Shown piece after piece: positions 53,892 to 61,467 of a stretch of 64,000 bases of DNA (position 1 is the stretch's first letter; each line of letters begins with the position of its first letter). Under the pieces are notes generated by a model. It had not been told where the DNA came from. It made no database searches and saw nothing but the letters and a program-made list of their open reading frames with translations. The stretch lies in assembly GCA_002381805.1 (NCBI GenBank), contig DFXZ01000004.1:1138871-1202870 (forward strand), read 5' to 3'. Source of the stretch: Bdellovibrio sp. UBA4095. Lineage in GTDB: Bacteria > Bdellovibrionota > Bdellovibrionia > Bdellovibrionales > Bdellovibrionaceae. The translations under genes were made by a program, and so were the position numbers.

Positions 53892-54545
53892 TCAGGGATA
53901 GATTAAGAGCATGAACTCGGCTTTTTCGAAGCGAACTTCCGAAATAATCTTGTCGATTTTGCCCTCTATAACTTGTTCATCATCTTGAGACAAATTCAGC
54001 GTCAGAAGAAGCCTTCTGTGGGAAAAATGATCTTTCATGTCATTCAGAATTTTCTTAAGTCGATAGGGAGTGTCCATCAAAATAATGGCGCGCTTTTCCT
54101 TTGTGAGTTCGCGTAAAGCTCGCGCTCGAGCTTCCGTTTCTGCGGGTAGAAAGCCTCTGAAAACGAACTCATCAATTCTCTGACCACTTAGAGAAAGAAG
54201 TCCCATCAACGCAGAGGCGCCGAGAACCGATTTAACGGGAATGTTCTTTTGGCGGCAAAGTCTGACAAGGTCTGCTCCCGGATCACAAAATCCGGGGGTG
54301 CCACAGTCACTAACGAGAGCAACATTTTTTTCAGCGCAGATTGGCACCAGACTTTCTTTGTCGTGAGCCGTCGAATGCTCGTCCAAAACCTCATAGGTCT
54401 TTCCCATAATTCCATGGGACCGCAGCAGTTTCGAGGCTTCTTTGGTGCTTTCGCAAATGATCACATCAGCGTTCTTAAGAACCTCGAGGGCCCGCAACGA
54501 AATTTCACTGACATCACCTATGGGTGTTGCAACAATGTGAAGCAT
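53892..54545 (-). CDS. rsmI: RsmI-like 16S rRNA 2'-O-methyltransferase, short form
   Basis: A 217-residue member of the tetrapyrrole-methylase fold. Marks: LHIVATPIGDVSEISLRALE, VSDCGTPGFCDPG, LGASALMGLLSLSG and FVFRGFLP, as in RsmI, which methylates C1402 of 16S rRNA. E. coli RsmI is 286 residues; this one ends after the methylase fold (LLIYP) and lacks the C-terminal HTH-like domain. Function may differ. Its start overlaps the stop of the HAD gene by one base (TAATG). Confidence 0.8.
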   Translation of the reverse strand: MLHIVATPIGDVSEISLRALEVLKNADVIICESTKEASKLLRSHGIMGKTYEVLDEHSTAHDKESLVPICAEKNVALVSDCGTPGFCDPGADLVRLCRQKNIPVKSVLGASALMGLLSLSGQRIDEFVFRGFLPAETEARARALRELTKEKRAIILMDTPYRLKKILNDMKDHFSHRRLLLTLNLSQDDEQVIEGKIDKIISEVRFEKAEFMLLIYP

Positions 54546-55273
54546 TAGAAGGCCTTTCTGGAGAGCAGAAAATTCATAATGCGTGGAATGTTGACCGGCG
54601 GCTCTGCTTTTCCGGCATGAGTGCTCTCGAAAAAGATCATTTCGATATCGGGACAGTTCTGAGCCAGGTGTGCTAGATTGACAGGTTCGTTCTCGAAGAA
54701 GAAGATTTTTTCATAATTATCGGAGCGGGCTTCTAAAAACCAGTCCGTTTTAAACTGAGCATCTTCCATGCTTCGATGTGGCTTCAATACCAATTGAGCT
54801 TTGTCGTTGAGGGGAAAGCCCCACTGCGAGATGATTTCCGCCGACGATCCACCCATTCTATCCACGTCTCTTCCGGTTAGATAGGCAATTTCGGCCCCCG
54901 CTTGCGCAATATTATTCACAAATTCAACAGCGCCTTCATAGGGAACATCAAACTGCAGATAGTGATTCGAAAAAAAGTTTTTTTCCCAGTAAGCTCGAAT
55001 GGCTTCTTGGAAGTCAGCATGGTGTCCATCCAGGCCAGCTCTTTGTAAGGCGCCTTTGATTCCCCAGTCCGAGCGCAAAGTCTTGATGTTTTTCAAGAGA
55101 GCAACTTGATCGGGGAACTGGAGTTGATGAAATGGGTTGGCGGCAAAGTCGAGTAATATTTTTTCTAAGCGTGGGCTGACGTCGAAGAGTGTAGAGTCTA
55201 GGTCGAAGACAACTAGGCTTCGTGCTCCACGTTTAGAAATATCCTGAACTTTTACAAGAATTTCGTCTAACAT
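54545..55273 (-). CDS. HAD-superfamily phosphatase
   Basis: A 242-residue hydrolase. The nucleophile motif VFDLDSTLFD, motif II Thr in YLTGRDVDR, Lys in VLKPHRS and the acidic motif FFFENEP are in order. The DLD start and large cap suggest a phosphatase on a small molecule or protein; substrate unknown. The gene is divergent from phnD, whose transporter handles phosphonates or phosphate, though shared control is not shown. Confidence 0.85.
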   Translation of the reverse strand: MLDEILVKVQDISKRGARSLVVFDLDSTLFDVSPRLEKILLDFAANPFHQLQFPDQVALLKNIKTLRSDWGIKGALQRAGLDGHHADFQEAIRAYWEKNFFSNHYLQFDVPYEGAVEFVNNIAQAGAEIAYLTGRDVDRMGGSSAEIISQWGFPLNDKAQLVLKPHRSMEDAQFKTDWFLEARSDNYEKIFFFENEPVNLAHLAQNCPDIEMIFFESTHAGKAEPPVNIPRIMNFLLSRKAF

Positions 55274-55319
55274 ACGCGCTCATTCAGCCATACAAGTCCA
55301 GTGAAAGCAAAGACTTTTG

Positions 55320-55347
55320 TTGCTCAGTCTCTGTGATTTTCTATAAT
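55320..55347 (+). promoter_or_regulatory. Candidate promoter of phnDCE
   Basis: A perfect TATAAT is at 55342-55347, with TTGCTC at 55320-55325 (16-base spacing). The start of transcription would be about 55354, just before the GGGGGA ribosome site of phnD. Confidence 0.55.
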
Positions 55348-55367
55348 GAGACAGGGGGAATTTACGA

Positions 55368-56258
55368 ATGATGCGATGGCTTGTCCTGATTGTAGTTGGA
55401 AGCTTTCTTTGCGGCGGATGTCATCTCAAAAAGGATGCGCTGGGCACTGCCAAGAACCCAATTAAATTTTATCTGGTGCCATCGGTCGATGTGAAGGTCC
55501 TTGAAGACAATTCCAAACAGATGAAAGCCTTCTTGGAGGCTCATACACCCTACAAGTTTCACATCACTATCCCACAGTCATATATTGCCGTAGTCGAGTC
55601 TTTTGGCACGAAACGAGCTGATGTGGCGGCAATTAACAGCTATGGATACTATTTGGCTCACAAGCGCTTCGGCGCTGAAGCAAGGCTGACAGTTATTCGC
55701 GGCGGAATAGCCACTTACCAGTCTCAATTCATCAGTCGCGCCGACAGCAAGATAAAAACACTAAAAGACTTGAAAGGAAAGAAAGTGGCCTTTGTGGATC
55801 CTTCTTCTACATCAGGCTATTTGTTGCCACTGAAAACCTTGAAAGATCAAAATGTCGAACCTAAAGAAACTGTTTTCGGAATGAAGCACGATTCCGTTGT
55901 TACGATGGTCTATCAAAAGCGGGTAGACGCTGGTGCGACATATTACAGTCCACCACAAAATGGCAGAATCGAAGATGCGCGTCGCCTTGTTAAAACACAA
56001 TATCCCGATGTCGAAGAACAAGTGAAGATCATCTACTTGTCAGATCCCATCCCTAATGATCCGATCGTTTATCGTGCCGATCTGCCGGAAGTGATGAAAG
56101 AAAAAATTACGGATGCCATTCTAGAGTTCGCAGCAACACCTGATGGAGCCAAGGCCATCGATCTCATGTTAGGGGCATCAGGCTTCAAAAGAAGTAATGA
56201 TGCTGATTATGAAAGTGTGCGAGAAATGCTTAAAGAGCTAGCGCCGGAAGGATCCTAA
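55368..56258 (+). CDS. phnD: Phosphonate/phosphite ABC transporter binding lipoprotein
   Basis: A 296-residue lipoprotein with signal ending LCGGC (Cys18). The PhnD/PtxB-type periplasmic-binding fold is recognised from PSVDVKVLEDNSKQMKAFLE, the SYIAVVESFGTKRADVAAIN segment, and VAFVDPSSTSGYLLPL, the ligand-binding Ser-Thr-Ser loop. Relatives bind phosphonate, phosphite or phosphate. As a lipoprotein it may be inner-membrane attached. First gene of phnD-C-E. Confidence 0.92.
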   Translation: MMRWLVLIVVGSFLCGGCHLKKDALGTAKNPIKFYLVPSVDVKVLEDNSKQMKAFLEAHTPYKFHITIPQSYIAVVESFGTKRADVAAINSYGYYLAHKRFGAEARLTVIRGGIATYQSQFISRADSKIKTLKDLKGKKVAFVDPSSTSGYLLPLKTLKDQNVEPKETVFGMKHDSVVTMVYQKRVDAGATYYSPPQNGRIEDARRLVKTQYPDVEEQVKIIYLSDPIPNDPIVYRADLPEVMKEKITDAILEFAATPDGAKAIDLMLGASGFKRSNDADYESVREMLKELAPEGS

Positions 56259-56259
56259 G

Positions 56260-57027
56260 TTGAGTGGTTCGATTCTGCAGGTCCATCATTTAAGCAAAAC
56301 CTTCCCAAATGGAGTGCAAGCTCTTAGGGATGTAAGCTTTGAGGTAATGCCCGGAGAGTTCTTGGTTATTATTGGCCTCAGCGGCTCTGGAAAATCAACT
56401 CTTTTACGTTGCCTCAACAGGCTGCAAGAGCCCAGTTCAGGGCAAGTGTTTTACCAAGGACAAAATATTGCCGACTTGAAATCAGTCTCGGATATTCGAA
56501 GGCTTCGCAAGAAGATGGGAATGATCTTTCAGCACTTCAACTTGATCGCTCGGCAGAACGTTTTGAAAAACGTTATGATGGGTAATCTTGCCAGCAAAAG
56601 CGGTTGGCAATCCGTGCTTGGAATCTTCTCGGAGCAAGAAAAACAGAAGGCCCTAGAATGTCTTCAGCTTGTGGGAATTGCAGATAAAGCCTACTTACGC
56701 GCCGATCAATTGTCAGGTGGTCAAAAGCAAAGGGTCGCTATAGCCAGAGCTCTTATGCAAGGGCCGCAAATACTGTTAGCAGATGAACCAGTGTCTTCTC
56801 TTGATCCCGCGACCTGTCAAGTTGTTATGAACTATCTGAAAAAGATCAATCAGGAGCTTGGTATTACGGTCATTGCGAATCTCCATTTTCTATCTCTTGT
56901 TCGTCAATATGCAACTCGTGTGATAGCTCTGCAAGAGGGGCAAATCGTATTTAGTGGTTCTCCTCAGCAGATCGATCAAGAATGGTTTGAAAAAATCTAT
57001 GGAGCGGGAGCTGCGGATGTATCGTAA
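56260..57027 (+). CDS. phnC: Phosphonate ABC transporter ATPase
   Basis: A 255-residue ATPase: Walker A GLSGSGKSTLLR, Q-loop FQHFNLI, signature LSGGQKQRVAIARAL, Walker B ILLADEPVSSLDP and the PhnC-type NLHFLSLVRQYATRVIAL in place of the usual H-loop phrase. TTG 56260 follows GGAAGGA. The stop overlaps the start of phnE by 11 bases. Confidence 0.95.
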   Translation: MSGSILQVHHLSKTFPNGVQALRDVSFEVMPGEFLVIIGLSGSGKSTLLRCLNRLQEPSSGQVFYQGQNIADLKSVSDIRRLRKKMGMIFQHFNLIARQNVLKNVMMGNLASKSGWQSVLGIFSEQEKQKALECLQLVGIADKAYLRADQLSGGQKQRVAIARALMQGPQILLADEPVSSLDPATCQVVMNYLKKINQELGITVIANLHFLSLVRQYATRVIALQEGQIVFSGSPQQIDQEWFEKIYGAGAADVS

Positions 57028-58021
57028 GCTGGTCTTTGACGGGGTGTTGTTCTCGTTCATTCTTTCCGTCTTTGTGTTTTCGACCATTTTGCGGATGGAT
57101 GAAGACTCTATGAATTTGACTCTTTTAAGCATAGTCACGGTAAGTCTTTTTCTTGTCGGAATGGGAAGCAGCTATTTTCTGTCTCGTAGGAGAATACTCA
57201 CTCTAGGGGGAGTGCTTTTCGAGCCAAACTCGACGGCGTCGGGAGTCTGGTATAAATCGCTTTGGGCTTGGCAGTTGGTGCTGGCACTCTTGGTGGCATT
57301 TGTGATGGCATTTGTGAAAACAGGTTTTTCATTTATTGAACTCTTTGATGAAAATGGCTTTGCCGGGGCCATGCGCTTATTTCAAGGGATTGCGGATCCC
57401 AACTGGAATATTCTTCCTAAGGCTGTTTATAACATTATTGAAACTGTATTTATGGCTTTCCTTGCCACGGCCTTAGCAATTCCTCCGGCTTTTGTGCTAA
57501 GTTTTTTCTGTGCTCAGAATATTATGAAATCTCCTGGTGCTCGCTTGATTTATATTTTTTTGCGAACAGGACTAAATATCACGCGTTCTATTGAGGCTCT
57601 TATCTGGGCGATTATTTTTTCGGTGTGGGTCGGCATCGGACCTTTTGCTGGGATGTTGGCACTGATGATTCATTCGATTGCGTCACTCGCCAAACAGTTT
57701 TCTGAGATGGTTGAAGCTTCCGAAGAAGGCCCCGTAGAAGCGATTACCTCAACTGGAGCGAGCAAACTTCAGATCGTTTGGTATGCGATTGTTCCTCAAG
57801 TGCTTTTGCCTTATATTTCTTTTATAGTTTATCGTTGGGATATTAATGTGCGGATGGCTACTGTGATTGGTCTGGTCGGCGGCGGCGGAATTGGCACCAT
57901 GCTTGTACAATATCAAGGGCAAGCGATGTGGCGAGAAGTCGGCTGTATTATCGCCGTCATCGCTGTCGTGGTGTGGGCACTCGATCAAGCATCAGCTCAT
58001 ATCCGCGATGCCTTAAAATAG
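57017..58021 (+). CDS. phnE: Phosphonate ABC transporter permease
   Basis: A 334-residue permease with six or so hydrophobic helices. The EAA loop is VEAITSTGASKLQIVWYAI then VPQVLLP, typical of PhnE, and GGGGIGTML follows. ATG 57017 has GGGAG six bases upstream; earlier in-frame ATGs lie inside phnC. No C-P lyase (phnG-M) or phosphite dehydrogenase gene is in the window, so the substrate may be phosphate or phosphite rather than phosphonate. Confidence 0.93.
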   Translation: MYRKLVFDGVLFSFILSVFVFSTILRMDEDSMNLTLLSIVTVSLFLVGMGSSYFLSRRRILTLGGVLFEPNSTASGVWYKSLWAWQLVLALLVAFVMAFVKTGFSFIELFDENGFAGAMRLFQGIADPNWNILPKAVYNIIETVFMAFLATALAIPPAFVLSFFCAQNIMKSPGARLIYIFLRTGLNITRSIEALIWAIIFSVWVGIGPFAGMLALMIHSIASLAKQFSEMVEASEEGPVEAITSTGASKLQIVWYAIVPQVLLPYISFIVYRWDINVRMATVIGLVGGGGIGTMLVQYQGQAMWREVGCIIAVIAVVVWALDQASAHIRDALK

Positions 58022-58031
58022 GAGTAAAAAA

Positions 58032-58436
58032 ATGTCGGCACTGACGCCTTACAGGATTCTTATCAGAGAGACCCACATCGATTCTTTAGGTCACATGAAC
58101 AATGCGACATACCTGTCTTTGTTCGAAGAAGCCCGATGGGAACAAATCACTGAAAGAGGGTTTGGTTTTAAAGAGATTCAAAAGCTGAACCAAGGCCCAG
58201 TCATTTTGGACGTTCACCTTCAGTTTTTACAAGAAGTGAAACTGCGTGAACATATCACGATTACAACAGAACTACTTGGCTATAAAGGTAAAGTGGGGCA
58301 GTTAAAGCAAAAGATGATCAAAGAAAATGGCAACATCGCCAGTGAGGCAGTATTTACATTTGGACTTTTTGATTTGAATACACGGAAACTTATCGACCCA
58401 ACTCCAGAATGGAAAAAAGCTGTCGGTATGGATTAA
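58032..58436 (+). CDS. Acyl-CoA thioesterase of the hotdog fold
   Basis: A 134-residue hotdog enzyme. The active helix motif DSLGHMNNATYLSLFEEAR matches the YbgC/4-hydroxybenzoyl-CoA thioesterase pattern with catalytic Asp. Cleaves acyl-CoA thioesters, chain length unknown. GGAGTAAAAA before ATG 58032. Ten bases after phnE, so possibly cotranscribed. Last four bases overlap the convergent REC-CheX gene. Confidence 0.9.
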   Translation: MSALTPYRILIRETHIDSLGHMNNATYLSLFEEARWEQITERGFGFKEIQKLNQGPVILDVHLQFLQEVKLREHITITTELLGYKGKVGQLKQKMIKENGNIASEAVFTFGLFDLNTRKLIDPTPEWKKAVGMD

Positions 58437-59350
58437 ATAGTCGGCGGAATAGCGATTACGACGATATAGAAGTTTCCTTTAGGAGTCGTGAACGGAATGA
58501 TCATTCCGGCAGAACCGTGGGGGCATTCGATTGTGTTATTGGCTCCCATAAGAACACGTGGGACTGTCATTTCAACTCCAAATGAAGTTATCTCCGCTTT
58601 AGCATTTCCAAAAACTATGTTGTTGATCTCGCCGACAGCATCCTGATTCTCGGAGTTGATTTCGGTTTGTTCCTCCATCAGCATAGAGGATACAACTTCT
58701 AAAAAACTTCCCTTATCAAAAGAAATACAAATATAGCCTTGGAAGTTCTTACTTTTGACATCTACTACGGAAGAAACTTCGCCTAGCAGAGGAGCGTGTG
58801 GTGATTTGGCTGTCGCTTTTCCCATGGCAAGATTTTGCACGCCGAACTGTGTGAGGACCTTTGAGGTCGCCCCAATAACGGCGTTGACCACTCTGACATC
58901 TACAGAAAACTTCGTCGCAGAAGTGGAAGAAGTTGTAGAGCTAGGTCCTGACGGGCTGCCTGAGTGCTCGGAATTCAAAACTTCGATCATAGCATTGATC
59001 AAATCTTGCGTATTGACCGGCTTTCTGAAGACTTTAGAGTTGCGAAGATTTTCAGGAAGATCTTTGGGTTCTTTTTCGCTAACTAAGAAGAGCTCAGCAT
59101 CCTGCGTATTTTTATAGGACTTAATCCCATAGACAAAGCCGCCATCCATCAAACGAGGAACTTCTGTATCAATTATGACCATATCAAACTTTTGGTTTTC
59201 AGACTTTATGGCAGCTTCGGCCCCGTCTTTGGCCCGTACGACCAAGGTCGCAATTCCGACCTCCTCCATCTGTTTTTGCAACGGTTCGCGCACTTGTCGC
59301 TCAAGATCAGACGTATGGTCGACAATAAGGATGTTTTTTCTTATTTTCAT
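58433..59350 (-). CDS. REC-CheX fusion protein
   Basis: A 305-residue cytoplasmic protein. Residues about 5-125 are a receiver domain: ILIVDH (one of the usual two acidic residues is His), phospho-Asp in VIIDTEVP and Lys in FRKPV. A Ser/Thr/Gly-rich linker follows, then a CheX-like phosphatase domain (about 148-305) with VNAVIGAT and the active-site helix AVGEINNIVFGNAK (Glu and Asn). CheX dephosphorylates CheY-P; fusion to a receiver suggests a regulated or self-dephosphorylating unit. ATG 59350 follows GAAGAA and is the start of the receiver. Divergent from the PilZ gene. Confidence 0.88.
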   Translation of the reverse strand: MKIRKNILIVDHTSDLERQVREPLQKQMEEVGIATLVVRAKDGAEAAIKSENQKFDMVIIDTEVPRLMDGGFVYGIKSYKNTQDAELFLVSEKEPKDLPENLRNSKVFRKPVNTQDLINAMIEVLNSEHSGSPSGPSSTTSSTSATKFSVDVRVVNAVIGATSKVLTQFGVQNLAMGKATAKSPHAPLLGEVSSVVDVKSKNFQGYICISFDKGSFLEVVSSMLMEEQTEINSENQDAVGEINNIVFGNAKAEITSFGVEMTVPRVLMGANNTIECPHGSAGMIIPFTTPKGNFYIVVIAIPPTI

Positions 59351-59556
59351 GTTGTTCTTCTGCGTAATAAGCACTGCGAACCTTTGTTGATATGAGTTCA
59401 GATTTCTCATCGGCAATCCTCCAGACATCTTTATTTATATTTTTGTCTAAAAGTTAGACGAAAAACGGCAAACTGATCCCGGCAAAATTGTTTAATTACT
59501 GGGGGTTAAGTCGATTCTGGGATGTGCCGATAGACCTCACGAGGAGTAAAACGAGA

Positions 59557-60354
59557 ATGGGAAAGCAGTATTACTTATCTAATAATGGGACTCATGTCGG
59601 ACCGTTCACCCAGGAGATCGTCTTAAAAAAGGTCGAATCTCAAGAGCACCAGTGGACAGATTACGTATTTGATGAATCACACGGTGATTGGATAATGTTG
59701 ATGGAACATCCAGATTTCGTGTCGAAATTCTCGAATAAGCCGGCTCCTCGAACTCCAGCAAAAGAGGCATCAAACGTGGTTTCAACAGGCGATTTTATGA
59801 AAGACAAAGAATGGTTTATCCTTAAAGAAGGAAATAACTACGGTCCATTTAGCCAGCTTGAATTGATTCAGATGCTGCAAGAAAAATCTCTTTACGAGTA
59901 CGACTATATTTGGCATGCAAAGATGCCAGCTTGGAAGCGCGTTGCCGAAGTAGAAGACTTTACTCCAGAGAAAATCAAAAGCCTCAAGGAGTCTTCAGAG
60001 ACCGAATTGTCTGAGGTCTTCTTCCGCCGACGTCATGCCAGAGCTTCTTATGGCGCTTCATTAATTGTGCACAACAATAAAATGGTTTTCAGAGGCCAAG
60101 CTTTAGAAATTAGCGCGGGCGGTGCAGGGGTTCTTATTGATTCTCCTCACTTGCAACCTGGGCAATCTTTGTTCCTGCATTTCCAGCCTGGAAACGGAGT
60201 TCCTCCATTCAATGCTGTTTGCCAAATCGTAAGCAAGCAGTTTGTGAAGGATGGTCCCGGCACAAGCGAAGGCGTGCGTTACGGAGTGAAGTTTACGACT
60301 CTGAGCCAGTCAACGAGAGAATCCATCAAGAGCTATACCTCTAAGGCAGCGTAA
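59557..60354 (+). CDS. GYF-GYF-PilZ protein
   Basis: A 265-residue cytoplasmic protein with two GYF_2 domains (about 3-50: YYLSNNGTHVGPF; about 83-130: WFILKEGNNYGPF) and a C-terminal PilZ domain (about 157-262). PilZ marks: RRRHAR (RxxxR) and EISAGGAGVLI (D/N-x-S-x-x-G type), so c-di-GMP binding is likely. GYF domains may recruit proline-rich partners in response to c-di-GMP. GAGGAG at 59541 fixes ATG 59557. Bdellovibrio relatives use PilZ proteins in motility and predation. Confidence 0.9.
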   Translation: MGKQYYLSNNGTHVGPFTQEIVLKKVESQEHQWTDYVFDESHGDWIMLMEHPDFVSKFSNKPAPRTPAKEASNVVSTGDFMKDKEWFILKEGNNYGPFSQLELIQMLQEKSLYEYDYIWHAKMPAWKRVAEVEDFTPEKIKSLKESSETELSEVFFRRRHARASYGASLIVHNNKMVFRGQALEISAGGAGVLIDSPHLQPGQSLFLHFQPGNGVPPFNAVCQIVSKQFVKDGPGTSEGVRYGVKFTTLSQSTRESIKSYTSKAA

Positions 60355-60362
60355 TTTCAGAA

Positions 60363-60387
60363 ATTCGAGAGGTGTCTGCTCTCGAAT
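60363..60387 (+). repeat. 9-bp hairpin between PilZ and vWA genes
   Basis: ATTCGAGAG (60363-60371) and CTCTCGAAT (60379-60387) pair perfectly with a 7-base loop. No T-run follows, so it is not a standard terminator. It lies between two plus-strand genes, 9 bases after the PilZ stop, and may protect or process the upstream mRNA. Confidence 0.6.
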
Positions 60388-60402
60388 CAAGGAAGTGCTT
60401 TC

Positions 60403-61467
60403 ATGAAGAAGGATTTTTTAAAAGCTCTGTTGGTGGCCAGCTTTTTAACTGGTTGCCAAGGAATGAGTTTCGATCTACCGCAAACTTCTGATCAGTTCGA
60501 ACAAACCATTAGCTACAACAATAAAGTCGACATTTTATGGATAGTCGACAACTCAACTTCGATGCTGAAGCATCAGCAGAATCTGTCTGCGCAAATTCCA
60601 GAGCTCGTTAGCAAACTGAATTCGTTGAAAATGGATTACCAGATGGCGGTGATTAGTTCCAGTATGGGCGGATCGTTGCCCGATGGAGGGAAGTTTCTAG
60701 GTTCGCCAAAATACCTGACTGCAAAAACCTCGAATCTGGCAAGCACTCTCGCCGATCGCATGGTTGTTGGCGAGGCAGGAAGCAATAACGAACGTGGCCT
60801 CGAATCAATGGAAGTGGTGCTATCTGCTCCGTACTCTTCGGGCGAAGGTAAAGGCTTTTTGCGAGACGACGCTCTTCTCGTGGTGATCGCTCTTTCAGAC
60901 GAAGAAGACAAATCGCGACCGGTTTCGACCGCTGTCCAGTACTATTCTGAATTTTTAGATAGCATTAAAGCTCCGTGGGTCGATGGGTCTCGCTCTTGGG
61001 TCTTTAATTTTATTGGCGTGCTGAGTTTGTCGAGTCAATGTCGGACTTTCAATGACTACGCAGAGCCGGGAGAGATCTTCAAAGGGCTCGTCGCGGTTTC
61101 TGGAGGTATTCAAGAGACCATCTGTAATAACAGTCTTGCTTCCGCACTAGGTAATATTCGAGCACGCATGTACGAGATCTTGACAGACTTCAAACTTTCA
61201 AACATTCCAGCCATTGAAACCATCGTTGTCAAAATCAACGGCCAGGTAGTTCCGCGAAGTCAGGTGAATGGTTGGGACTATATCGAATCATTAAATTTGA
61301 TACGCTTCTATGGCTCAGCAGTCCCGTCAGCCGATTCCTCGATCAGTGTGGACTTCAAGCCCCGAACAGTGAATAAGGCAAAAGCTACGGAACCACCGGC
61401 TCGTCGGCTTCAGCGATCAGGGTTTTCAAGCCAACAGAGGCGAACTGGTGATACAGTCCCTTCTTAG
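60403..61467 (+). CDS. Lipoprotein with von Willebrand A-like domain
   Basis: A 354-residue lipoprotein: signal ends FLTGC (Cys18). A vWA-like fold follows, with metal-site Asp-x-Ser-x-Ser in IVDNSTSML (about residue 48) and later VIALSDEEDKS. Such proteins bind surfaces or partners via metal. A beta-rich C-terminal segment follows. The last 28 residues (KATEPPARRLQRSGFSSQ...) overlap the end of the convergent ABC exporter gene by 83 bases and look like antisense read-through, so the protein may once have ended near residue 326. AAGGAAG precedes ATG 60403. Confidence 0.8.
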   Translation: MKKDFLKALLVASFLTGCQGMSFDLPQTSDQFEQTISYNNKVDILWIVDNSTSMLKHQQNLSAQIPELVSKLNSLKMDYQMAVISSSMGGSLPDGGKFLGSPKYLTAKTSNLASTLADRMVVGEAGSNNERGLESMEVVLSAPYSSGEGKGFLRDDALLVVIALSDEEDKSRPVSTAVQYYSEFLDSIKAPWVDGSRSWVFNFIGVLSLSSQCRTFNDYAEPGEIFKGLVAVSGGIQETICNNSLASALGNIRARMYEILTDFKLSNIPAIETIVVKINGQVVPRSQVNGWDYIESLNLIRFYGSAVPSADSSISVDFKPRTVNKAKATEPPARRLQRSGFSSQQRRTGDTVPS

